From: an uncultured Erysipelotrichaceae bacterium
GTDB taxonomy: Bacteria > Bacillota_I > Bacilli_A > Erysipelotrichales > Coprobacillaceae
Length of the DNA: 34,440 nt
Reading direction: 5' to 3'
Assembly: GCA_951801965.1 (NCBI GenBank)
Contig: CATOPA010000005.1
Location: 1 to 34,440 of the forward strand
In this document: in pieces, positions 1-7,781 of the stretch
Numbering within the stretch: position 1 is the first letter of the stretch
Layout: each line of letters starts with the position of its first letter
The notes under the pieces: model-generated
Seen by the model: only the letters and a program-made list of their open reading frames with translations
What the model was told of the DNA's origin: nothing
Database searches by the model: none
Made by a program: the position numbers and the translations under genes

Positions 1-1073
1 AAAGAAGCAATATTCACATCATCCCTCATTAACAAAATATTCCCAATAGTTTCACCCTTTTTAAATGGTGGAACAAGATTGGTATAATTCATAACATAAG
101 TCACATCTTCTTTAACACTTTTGTCTTTCACATAAACAACATCTTCTTTACTGACAACTTCAACATAATCTTCTTTAGCATCATTAATTTTCACTTTTTC
201 AATAACTTCATCTTTCTTAAATAAAACAACATTCTCATACAAAGAAAATCCATAATCTAACAACTGTGAAACTTCTTGATTTCTTACTTTAGGTTCACTC
301 TCTTTTAAAACAACAGCAATCAATCTTAAACCATTCCTTTTTGCAGTAGAGACAATACAATATCCTGCCTCATTTGTATATCCTGTTTTTAATCCATCAC
401 ATCCATCATACGATTTTAACAATTTATTCGTATTCACAAGCCAAAATTTTTGTGGACTTTTTTCTCTAATATAACTATCATACAAGGATGTTGTTTCAAA
501 CAATTTTTCTCCACCTATTTCAATCAAATAAGCAGCCATTAATCCCAAATCTAATGCACAAGTATAATGATTATCATCATGTAAGCCTGTCGCATTCATA
601 AAATGTGTATTCACAAGATTCAATTCTTTTGCCTTCTCATTCATCATTTTTACAAAGCCATCATTTGTTCCTGCAATTCTTTCTCCAATCATAACACAAG
701 CATCGTTAGCAGAAGCAATACTAATGGCTTTAAACAAGTCTGAAACACTCATCTGTTCTCCTTCTTCTAGATAGATCTGACTTCCACCCATACTTGCTGC
801 ATATGCACTGCAAGTCAAAGTATCATCCCATTTTAATGTCCCTTTTTCAATAGCTTCAAACATTAAAATCATTGTCATAATTTTTGTTGTAGATGCTGGA
901 AAGAGTTTTTCATTTTCTTTTGATGAATAAAGAACTTGTCTCGTAGATGCTTCCAATAAAATTGAAGAAGCAGCATGAGGAGCAAGTTTCAATTCTTCAC
1001 CATGAATATCATTGACACTTGTAAAAACAAACAAAATCAATACCATAAAACTTATCAACATTTTTTTTAACAT
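1..1073 (-). CDS. D-alanyl-D-alanine carboxypeptidase (penicillin-binding protein, peptidase S11), partial at window edge
   Basis: Own minus-strand translation from ATG at 1073 (GAGGTG RBS): signal peptide, SxxK (ASTTK), SxN (SAN) and KTGY motifs; runs off the left edge so it is absent from the ORF track. Confidence 0.9.
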   Translation of the reverse strand, partial: MLKKMLISFMVLILFVFTSVNDIHGEELKLAPHAASSILLEASTRQVLYSSKENEKLFPASTTKIMTMILMFEAIEKGTLKWDDTLTCSAYAASMGGSQIYLEEGEQMSVSDLFKAISIASANDACVMIGERIAGTNDGFVKMMNEKAKELNLVNTHFMNATGLHDDNHYTCALDLGLMAAYLIEIGGEKLFETTSLYDSYIREKSPQKFWLVNTNKLLKSYDGCDGLKTGYTNEAGYCIVSTAKRNGLRLIAVVLKESEPKVRNQEVSQLLDYGFSLYENVVLFKKDEVIEKVKINDAKEDYVEVVSKEDVVYVKDKSVKEDVTYVMNYTNLVPPFKKGETIGNILLMRDDVNIAS

Positions 1074-1311
1074 GGAAACACCTCAAAATATTATATGATA
1101 GATTCATATAATTATGATATTTGACTTTCAATTACAAAAAACTTTCAAAAAAAAGAAGATATAGATATACACATAATGATACCTTATCTTCCTTAAATTG
1201 TTTTTTGATACAAACATTGTCCATTTTTCTAGCTTCATACCAAAAAAATTTTTAAAATCAAATAATTTTTTTGATATATGATTGTAATCATGGTGATAAA
1301 CATATATCATT

Positions 1312-1824
1312 TTAGCATGATAATGATGCAATATACTGATATAAAATATCTAATAAATCTTGTTCTAGGATTGTTTTATACTGAACAATAATAAACTTAT
1401 AATAGCAATCTTGATTTTCAAATCCAAATATTAAATTTTTATCATTTGAATCTTCAAAATAATATTCTAATTTGATATTATTTATGATTTTATTTGAATA
1501 ATCATTCCTTTTTGAAGAAATAGAGTCAATTAAGTGAGAGTATTTGATAACTTGAATATGGAAATCCTGAGACTCAAAGTTAATACTACATACTGAATCT
1601 TCATTAGGCATAACAGTAATATCTAGATTATCTTCAGATGATAGCCTTGAAATAGTTTTGTTTTCAAAAAATGCCATAGGATTATTAATATCAAGAAATT
1701 CAATTTCCTCTTTTGTTTTTAACTCTTCTAATGAATGATATGTTCTAACTGGTCTACTGGGCGAACAACTACTTGACATCACTATGAATAAAGAAGCAAA
1801 AATACATATAATACTTTTTCTCAT
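1312..1824 (-). CDS. Small lipoprotein of unknown function
   Basis: N-terminal hydrophobic signal followed by lipobox-like SSSCS; no recognised domain. Confidence 0.6.
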   Translation of the reverse strand: MRKSIICIFASLFIVMSSSCSPSRPVRTYHSLEELKTKEEIEFLDINNPMAFFENKTISRLSSEDNLDITVMPNEDSVCSINFESQDFHIQVIKYSHLIDSISSKRNDYSNKIINNIKLEYYFEDSNDKNLIFGFENQDCYYKFIIVQYKTILEQDLLDILYQYIASLSC

Positions 1825-1833
1825 ATATTTGCG

Positions 1834-2265
1834 TTAATTCAGATAAATTCCTTGTCCAACCCAATTTCTATTTATCCAAGCCAAATTTCCCCAGTTATCA
1901 CTCGCCTTAAACCATAGATAGCCATTATAATCTACATATTTATATGCACATACCATATGTGCACCATATGAATTTGGTTTTACACTTGGTAATTCTAATA
2001 CTACAGGTTGACCAGCTTTTATTTTAGATTTAATAGTTGATTCACTTGAAGTTTGATTTCCTACTTTTGAACTTTTGTTATCTAATGCATATAAAGCTCT
2101 TGTTATTCCATTAGCAACTGAATATGGTGTTGATCCGCCATTATTTAAAACTTCACAATATTTTTTAAAATGATTGATAATCCATTTCGCGTGATCATCA
2201 GTTGAGCAATTATATGGTTGATTTATATAGCTTGAACTCACATACATATCATGATATGTTACCAT
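1834..2265 (-). CDS. C39-like/papain-like cysteine peptidase, probably N-terminally truncated
   Basis: C-terminal His motif (SYGAHMVCAYKY) and Asn/Asp-Trp-Gly (SDNWGN) typical of C39-like peptidases; good RBS GGGAGG; no signal peptide and no obvious N-terminal catalytic Cys block. Confidence 0.5.
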   Translation of the reverse strand: MVTYHDMYVSSSYINQPYNCSTDDHAKWIINHFKKYCEVLNNGGSTPYSVANGITRALYALDNKSSKVGNQTSSESTIKSKIKAGQPVVLELPSVKPNSYGAHMVCAYKYVDYNGYLWFKASDNWGNLAWINRNWVGQGIYLN

Positions 2266-2422
2266 TTTATTCCCTCCCTATAAAATATTATTTTTGATAA
2301 TTTTGATTATCATTAAATTATAATTAAATTCAAAATAATAATCTTATAAGTCAAATTATTACGATAAAAAGCATATAATTGTATTTTATTTAAAATGTTT
2401 AATCCGTTAAACTGAAAATTAT

Positions 2423-2716
2423 CTATTTCTTTTTAGAAAAATGATTTGTAATTATTATTCCTACTATTATAACAGCAATACCTATTACAACAGTGTCATT
2501 AAAAGAAATAATATAATTTGCTCCAAATATCAATACAATTCCAGCAATAAATAATGTTATTCCTATACATCTACAAACCTTTGATTCATAATATTTCTCT
2601 TTTTCTTTTTCGTCCATCATATTATATCCAGCAATTAAGTTAAATCCTTTGCCTAATAGTAAAGGAATTGCTAATATAATTAAAATAATAGCACAGATTA
2701 TAAATACTGTATTCAT
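2423..2716 (-). CDS. DUF3784-like small membrane protein
   Basis: MNTVF... start preferred over 2758 because GGAGGA lies upstream; three hydrophobic segments; LLLGKGFNLIAGYNMMDEKEKEKY pattern. Confidence 0.65.
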   Translation of the reverse strand: MNTVFIICAIILIILAIPLLLGKGFNLIAGYNMMDEKEKEKYYESKVCRCIGITLFIAGIVLIFGANYIISFNDTVVIGIAVIIVGIIITNHFSKKK

Positions 2717-2734
2717 GAACAATCGTCCTCCTAC

Positions 2735-2746
2735 AAATTCTAATTT
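2735..2746 (-). repeat. Junction repeat copy A, AAATTCTAATTT
   Basis: Overlaps the Imm32-like stop codon and directly precedes GTAGGAGGA of the DUF3784 gene. Confidence 0.75.
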
Positions 2747-3011
2747 ATTTGTTTTCAATAATTATTTCTTTTATTGAAGAATTATCATCTATAAGAGTAA
2801 GTTCATCAAGATGAAAATGATTATCATTATTTTTAGATATAGCCAATGAAACAAGTAAATCTGATAATTCTATAAAATCTTCACCTGTTCCTTTTATTAT
2901 CAATTCCTTGTTATCTTTTAAAGAAATTTCTAATCCAAATTGTTTATTTTCAGGTTTAGGATATAAACCTTTTTCTTTTAAACTACTACTTACAAAATTT
3001 GTGTTTTTCAT
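2745..3011 (-). CDS. Imm32-like putative immunity protein
   Basis: 88 aa; GTGEDFIELSDLLVSLA...HFHLDELTLIDDNSSIKEIIIE resembles the Imm32 pattern. Confidence 0.5.
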   Translation of the reverse strand: MKNTNFVSSSLKEKGLYPKPENKQFGLEISLKDNKELIIKGTGEDFIELSDLLVSLAISKNNDNHFHLDELTLIDDNSSIKEIIIENK

Positions 3012-3030
3012 CAATAATCATCCTACTTTC

Positions 3031-3042
3031 AAATTGTAATTT
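3031..3042 (-). repeat. Junction repeat copy B, AAATTGTAATTT
   Basis: Between the pseudogene end (3052) and the RBS of the Imm32-like gene. Confidence 0.8.
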
Positions 3043-3051
3043 GTATTTTTA

Positions 3052-3662
3052 TTATAGTTCTTCAAATTTAAAACCTTTTATATCATTTTCTTCTACAATC
3101 TTTTTAAAATCCTCAGTAACAAATATATGAGTATTTGAAAATTCAGGTAGTTTAAATATTGCTACTTTCGATAATAAATTTTCTTTAAAGGCATATTTTT
3201 CTACTCTCATGATTCTTCCAGATGATGGAAAAAGTTTAAAGTCTGAATTGTTATAGTCAAGGCAATCAATTAGATTAGTAACATTTACAACATATAAATT
3301 ATCTTCATCTTAAATATTTGTACTTCATTTTTTATATATGGATATAAAATTTTATAACTTTTTTCATTAAGAATAAAAGAACTAACTTCAATACTAAATA
3401 TATCCCCAATAGGTTTATCTATTTCATCTTTATGTTCGCTAAGAAATACATTATCAAAATCTCTTTCTTTTACAGGCATACCATCAAACATATATGATTT
3501 ATAGCCATCTTTTGGTGTTGGCTCATAAGTTCTATAATTATGATCCATCCATAATTTATATACTTTAACTTTTTTATTAAAATTTTCATTATCAATTTTT
3601 CTTTTTGTTCGTAATGCTAATTTTGATAATGAACTAACTGTATGACCTAAATCGAAACTCAT
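3052..3662 (-). pseudogene. Imm43/DUF1629-like putative immunity protein disrupted by a 1-nt frameshift near 3310
   Basis: ORF ends ...YPYIKNEVQIFK; one extra A restores ...IFKDEDNLYVVNVTNLIDCLDYNNSDFKLFPSSGRIMRVEKYAFKENLLSKVAIFKLPEFSNTHIFVTEDFKKIVEENDIKGFKFEEL* with 85 open codons to TAA at 3052-3054. Confidence 0.75.
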
Positions 3663-3676
3663 AATATTCTCCACCT

Positions 3677-3688
3677 AAATTGTAATTT
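3677..3688 (-). repeat. Junction repeat copy C, AAATTGTAATTT
   Basis: Between the GNAT stop codon and the GGTGGAG RBS of the Imm43-like pseudogene. Confidence 0.8.
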
Positions 3689-3690
3689 TT

Positions 3691-4197
3691 TTATTCCATC
3701 ACTTTTTCAAAACGAAAAAAGTAATCTCCACCTATCATATCATCTGGTATTTCTGGGTCTTTATGTCTAGGATTAAAAAATTCAACTGCATGAAATCCTA
3801 AACAATTGATATAAAAATGAACATTCCTTTTTTCAAAATATGGTGTGAATGTTTCCCATACTTTTGTTTTTGGATATAATCTTTCAACTTCATTCCATAT
3901 TTTTTGACCAATTCCTTTACTTTGGATACCATATTTAACATATAAAAAATCAAGATGATTGTGTTGTGTAATTTTATCTATAACTACAATATCTCCTCCT
4001 AACATTTTACCATCAACCACTGCTTTATATGCTATTGCCCCCTTTTTGGATAAAGATTCATCAATATCTTTTTCTGGTAATATTTCAACTTTTAAATCAT
4101 TAAATTCTTTCATTGCACCTTGTTGAAATGCTTCTTGCATATCTTTTTTATAATTAACTATATCTTTTTTTTCAATTGGTATAAGTTTAAAATCCAC
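3691..4197 (-). CDS. GNAT family N-acetyltransferase (GTG start)
   Basis: LDFLYVKYGIQSKGIGQKIWNEVE acetyl-CoA binding motif and FYINCLGFHAVEFF GNAT C-terminus; RBS AAGGAGGA. Confidence 0.85.
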   Translation of the reverse strand: MDFKLIPIEKKDIVNYKKDMQEAFQQGAMKEFNDLKVEILPEKDIDESLSKKGAIAYKAVVDGKMLGGDIVVIDKITQHNHLDFLYVKYGIQSKGIGQKIWNEVERLYPKTKVWETFTPYFEKRNVHFYINCLGFHAVEFFNPRHKDPEIPDDMIGGDYFFRFEKVME

Positions 4198-4214
4198 TTT
4201 ATAATCCTCCTTAC

Positions 4215-4226
4215 AAATTCTAGTTT
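4215..4226 (-). repeat. Junction repeat copy D, AAATTCTAGTTT
   Basis: Overlaps the stop codon of 4225..4941 and lies just before AAGGAGGA of the GNAT gene. Confidence 0.7.
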
Positions 4227-4941
4227 ATCTTTTACCTTTAAAATCAATATTTGCCATTTTTGCTTGTTTACATAAATCTTTTGTTTGTAATTTATATTGT
4301 TTGCCATCTTTTATAAAATAAGTCCCACATTGCCTAAATTCAAAATCAATATTTTTTCTTATACATTGTTCTCTAATATCTAATACCCAATTATAATCTA
4401 ATGGTCTTGCATTATAATCTGATTCTCCTCCTACTACAACTAATTCTATATTATCAAGATATTTCTCTATATCAATTTTTTCAATTAAAGGTTGCGCGGT
4501 AATACATTTATGTTTTATTGGTAAATCTTTGAATATAGATAATTTATAATCAGCATTTTTTTGATTTTCTATCGTGCAGCATACTACAACATTGTCATAT
4601 CCAATATTCCAGTCGTCTGGAATACATTTCATAAATCTATCAATTCTTTTTGTCAAAAATAAAAAAGTACAGTCGCTTCTTTCCTTTATCATCTGCCAAC
4701 ATTCTTTTCTCCACTCATCTGCTTCTTCAATTAGAAAATCTGTTGAAAAACACAGATATACTATTCCAGATTTCATTTTATAGTTTCCATTTTTCAATTT
4801 TTCTATTGGCTTATTGAAGTCTTTTGTTTTTACTATTTTATTTGTATCTACATTTCTTTTTGAATCGCCTTTATGAATGTAGCAATGTAAACAACCGTCA
4901 CTACATTTTTTACAACCTCGCCAAGCATTCCACATTGCCAT
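4225..4941 (-). CDS. DUF5131 / phage Gp37-Gp68 family protein (radical-SAM-like)
   Basis: WNAWRGCKKCSDGCLHCYIHKGD Cys cluster, FLFLTKRIDRF, VVVGGESDYNARPLDYNWVLDIREQC; all typical of the Gp37/Gp68 family. Confidence 0.85.
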   Translation of the reverse strand: MAMWNAWRGCKKCSDGCLHCYIHKGDSKRNVDTNKIVKTKDFNKPIEKLKNGNYKMKSGIVYLCFSTDFLIEEADEWRKECWQMIKERSDCTFLFLTKRIDRFMKCIPDDWNIGYDNVVVCCTIENQKNADYKLSIFKDLPIKHKCITAQPLIEKIDIEKYLDNIELVVVGGESDYNARPLDYNWVLDIREQCIRKNIDFEFRQCGTYFIKDGKQYKLQTKDLCKQAKMANIDFKGKR

Positions 4942-4953
4942 ATTTCTACCACC

Positions 4954-5406
4954 TTAAAATTTTGACTTTTCATAATTGTAAGGAATACTTGTTCCTACAA
5001 CTACATCTTCTATTTTTTCAACAATTAACCAATCGTCCATATTTCTTTGATGGTCAAAATCTAATGCTGTAATTTCTTCTACACTTTTAAATTCAACTAA
5101 ACACAAGCATTTTTTGTGCCATCTTTCTTTTTGTTTATCAGTGAGTTGTAATTTGCTATTATTATCTTCAATAGTTTTTGTTATTTCTTCATCACTTAAT
5201 TTTACATAGTTTTGCACATCTACTACAACTGCTTTTGCCGTAATCTTTTTTGTTCCTTTTTCCATAAAATAAAGTATTTCATCTTTAAATACTCTACTAT
5301 GTGGTATTTTTCTTCCTGCTGCTCCTCTTATAATCATTGTTTTGCTACCATCTAAAATTTTTGATAGTTCTTTTGATTTATCATCACAATATACTAAATG
5401 CACCAT
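4954..5406 (-). CDS. ASCH/PUA-like domain protein
   Basis: ILDGSKTMIIRGAAGRKIPHSRV...DEILYFMEKGTKKITAKAVVVDV pattern of ASCH/PUA-like folds. Confidence 0.5.
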   Translation of the reverse strand: MVHLVYCDDKSKELSKILDGSKTMIIRGAAGRKIPHSRVFKDEILYFMEKGTKKITAKAVVVDVQNYVKLSDEEITKTIEDNNSKLQLTDKQKERWHKKCLCLVEFKSVEEITALDFDHQRNMDDWLIVEKIEDVVVGTSIPYNYEKSKF

Positions 5407-5432
5407 TTTTTAATTCTCCTTTTCATCTCGAT

Positions 5433-5444
5433 AAATTGTAATTT
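5433..5444 (-). repeat. Junction repeat copy F, AAATTGTAATTT, within the inverted repeat GATAAATT-GT-AATTTATC (5430-5447)
   Basis: Exact 12-mer also at 3031 and 3677; lies upstream of the RBS of the first gene of the array. Confidence 0.8.
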
Positions 5445-5466
5445 ATCTTTCTGTTTCTTTCAGTAT

Positions 5467-5495
5467 ATTTTACTATGTATCTTATTTCATGACAA
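5467..5495 (-). promoter_or_regulatory. Predicted sigma-A promoter driving the accessory array
   Basis: Minus strand TTGTCA (5495-5490), 17-bp spacer, TAAAAT (5472-5467), upstream of the first junction repeat. Confidence 0.6.
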
Positions 5496-5579
5496 TCAAT
5501 TTTAATTGATAATATTCATTGAATGATTTCTTAATAAAAACATATACAAAATAGTATTTATAACAACTTTGTTTTTACA

Positions 5580-5609
5580 TTGACAATAATCATGACTTTT
5601 ACCTATAAT
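5580..5609 (+). promoter_or_regulatory. Predicted sigma-A promoter of the FAD oxidoreductase
   Basis: TTGACA (5580-5585), 18-bp spacer, TATAAT (5604-5609). Confidence 0.8.
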
Positions 5610-5651
5610 GAAAAAGGATAAATCATTTTATAGTGAGAAAAGAGGAATTTT

Positions 5652-7070
5652 ATGCAAAAGAATTATGATGTTATTATTGTTGGAGCTGGACCTGCTGGAA
5701 TTATGACGAGTTATGAACTCGTCTTAAAAGATCCAAGTAAAAAAGTTTTATTAATTGATAAAGGTCATGATGTCATGAATAGGCATTGTCCTATTAAAGA
5801 AAAAAGAATGAAAAGCTGTCCAGTGATTAAAGACAATGAACCTGGATGTTTACCTGCTTGTTCAATTACTGCAGGGTTTGGTGGTGCTGGTGCTTATTCT
5901 GATGGTAAGTTTAATATTACAAGTGAATTTGGAGGTTGGTTAACTGATTATTTGGATAATCATGAAGTTGAAGAAATTATTCAATATGTTGATGAACTCT
6001 ATTTAAAACATGGCGCAACTTTAGAAATTACAGATCCAACAACTGATAAAATCAAAGAAATTGAAAAAAGAGGATACGCTGTTGGCTTAAAACTGTTACG
6101 TGCAAAAGTACGTCATTTAGGAACTGAAGAAAACTTACGTATTATGACAGAAATGTCTAATGAATTAAAAAAACATATTGATGAACAATTCAAAACTGCT
6201 GTCAAAGATATCTTAGTAGAAAACAATAAAGTCAAAGGTATTATTTTAGAAAATGGTGAAGAGATTTATGCACCTTATGTTGTATTAGCACCAGGTAGGG
6301 ATGGTTCAACATGGCTCACAAAAATATTTAAGAAACAAGGATTAGACTTATATAATAATCAAGTTGATATTGGTGTTCGTGTTGAAACAAGCAATATTGT
6401 TATGGATGAAATCAATACCAATTTATATGAAGGTAAGTTTATTTATAATGCATCAGTTGGTACAAAAGTGAGAACCTTCTGCTCTAACCCAAGTGGACAT
6501 GTTGTTGTGGAAAATCATTCTGGAACAATGTTAGCAAATGGACACGCATATCATGATCCGAAACTCGGAAGTCCAAATACCAATTTTGCATTACTTGTTT
6601 CACATGTTTTTAGTGAACCATTTAATGAGCCTAATGAGTTTGCTCATGAAGTCGCAAGACTTGCCAATATGTTATCTCATGGAAGCATTATTGTACAAAG
6701 ATATGGAGATATAAAAAGAGGAAGACGTACGACTGAAAAGCGTTTAAAAGAAGGATACACAGTTCCAACTTTACCTGAAGCTGTACCTGGTGATTTAGGA
6801 TTAGTATTACCATATAACACAATGAAATCAATCATTGAAATGATTGAAGCTTTAGATCATATCACTCCAGGTATTGCTAATGAACATACATTGTTATATG
6901 GAGTAGAAGCAAAATTCTATTCAGCAAGACCTAAAGTACGTGATGGTTTTGAAAGTGAAATTGATGGTTTATATGTAGGTGGCGATGGTGCTGGCTTAAC
7001 AAGAGGACTTGCTCAAGCAGGAGCTAATGGTATCATTATTGCTAGACATATTATCAAAAAATCTAAATAA
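5652..7070 (+). CDS. NAD(P)/FAD-dependent oxidoreductase
   Basis: YDVIIVGAGPAGIMTSYEL Rossmann motif; GLYVGGDGAGLTRGLAQAGANGIIIARHI C-terminal FAD motif. Confidence 0.9.
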   Translation: MQKNYDVIIVGAGPAGIMTSYELVLKDPSKKVLLIDKGHDVMNRHCPIKEKRMKSCPVIKDNEPGCLPACSITAGFGGAGAYSDGKFNITSEFGGWLTDYLDNHEVEEIIQYVDELYLKHGATLEITDPTTDKIKEIEKRGYAVGLKLLRAKVRHLGTEENLRIMTEMSNELKKHIDEQFKTAVKDILVENNKVKGIILENGEEIYAPYVVLAPGRDGSTWLTKIFKKQGLDLYNNQVDIGVRVETSNIVMDEINTNLYEGKFIYNASVGTKVRTFCSNPSGHVVVENHSGTMLANGHAYHDPKLGSPNTNFALLVSHVFSEPFNEPNEFAHEVARLANMLSHGSIIVQRYGDIKRGRRTTEKRLKEGYTVPTLPEAVPGDLGLVLPYNTMKSIIEMIEALDHITPGIANEHTLLYGVEAKFYSARPKVRDGFESEIDGLYVGGDGAGLTRGLAQAGANGIIIARHIIKKSK

Positions 7071-7131
7071 AAAAATTGGTATGTTATAAATTTAATGATA
7101 TATCACATACAGCAAAGAAAAATAAAAAGTA

Positions 7132-7160
7132 TTGACAATTTTATGATATTTTTATAAAAT
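7132..7160 (+). promoter_or_regulatory. Predicted promoter of the ECF S-component leader
   Basis: TTGACA 7132-7137, 17-bp spacer, TAAAAT 7155-7160. Confidence 0.6.
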
Positions 7161-7189
7161 TATCAGTGTTAACCACGAAGGTTATTTAT

Positions 7190-7232
7190 CACCATGAAGG
7201 TGTTTGAAAAAAACATTTTTATGGTGTTTTTA
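7190..7232 (+). terminator. Leader terminator/attenuator upstream of the ECF S-component
   Basis: CACCATGAA...TTTATGGTG stem (one G-U) with inner TGTTT/AAACA stem followed by TTTTTATTTT, lying between the predicted TSS and the ATG at 7251. Confidence 0.6.
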
Positions 7233-7250
7233 TTTTATGGGGGAAATTAT

Positions 7251-7781
7251 ATGAAAAATTCAAAAACATACAAAATAACTTTATCAGCACTTTTTTTAGC
7301 ATTAGGTATTGTTATGCCTTTTTTCACAGCACAAATTCCTTCTATTGGAAGTCAATTATTGCCTATGCATATACCAGTTTTATTATGTGGATTTGTTTTA
7401 GGTGGACCATATGGTGCTATCATTGGTTTTATAACACCACTACTTAGAAGTGCACTTTTTTCTATGCCACCAATGTTTCCTACAGCTATATGTATGGCGT
7501 TTGAACTTGCTGTTTATGGATTTATGAGTGGTTATTTATATAGACATCTTCAAAAAACAACAATGAATGTATACTTATCTCTTATTACTGCGATGATATG
7601 TGGACGTGTTGTATGGGGAATTGTCAGTGTCATTCTATTTAGCATGCAAAATCAAGCCTTTTCTTTATCAATGTTTATTGCAGGAGCATTTGCTAATGCA
7701 ATGATAGGAATTGTTTTACAAATCATTATTATTCCTCTTTGTATTATGGCTTTAGAAAGGGCTCATTTGATATATGAATAA
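7251..7781 (+). CDS. ECF transporter S component family protein
   Basis: Start at MKNSKTYKITL after GGGGGAAA; LSALFLALGIVMPFF, PMHIPVLLCGFVLGGPYGAIIGFITPLLRS typical of ECF S components. Confidence 0.85.
   Translation: MKNSKTYKITLSALFLALGIVMPFFTAQIPSIGSQLLPMHIPVLLCGFVLGGPYGAIIGFITPLLRSALFSMPPMFPTAICMAFELAVYGFMSGYLYRHLQKTTMNVYLSLITAMICGRVVWGIVSVILFSMQNQAFSLSMFIAGAFANAMIGIVLQIIIIPLCIMALERAHLIYE

Noticed and set aside
1128-1331. 67-aa ORF
   Set aside because: Low-complexity AT-rich translation with no RBS or domain; overlaps the lipoprotein 3' end
2315-2326. Additional junction repeat AAATTATAATTA upstream of the peptidase remnant
   Set aside because: Only a partial match and about 50 bp from the start codon, unlike the tight RBS-adjacent position of other copies
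4574-5072. Plus-strand ORFs 4574-4783 and 4824-5072
   Set aside because: Antisense to well-supported DUF5131 and ASCH-like genes; no RBS or recognisable family
7170-7202. Guanidine-II (mini-ykkC) riboswitch, because of tandem hairpins with an ACGA-like loop
   Set aside because: Only the first loop is ACGA-like; the second is ATGAA, stems are only 4-5 bp, and the downstream gene is an ECF S-component, not a guanidine exporter
7194-7250. ORF start at 7194 for the S-component
   Set aside because: This start lies inside the predicted terminator stem; ATG at 7251 has a better RBS and matches the family N-terminus
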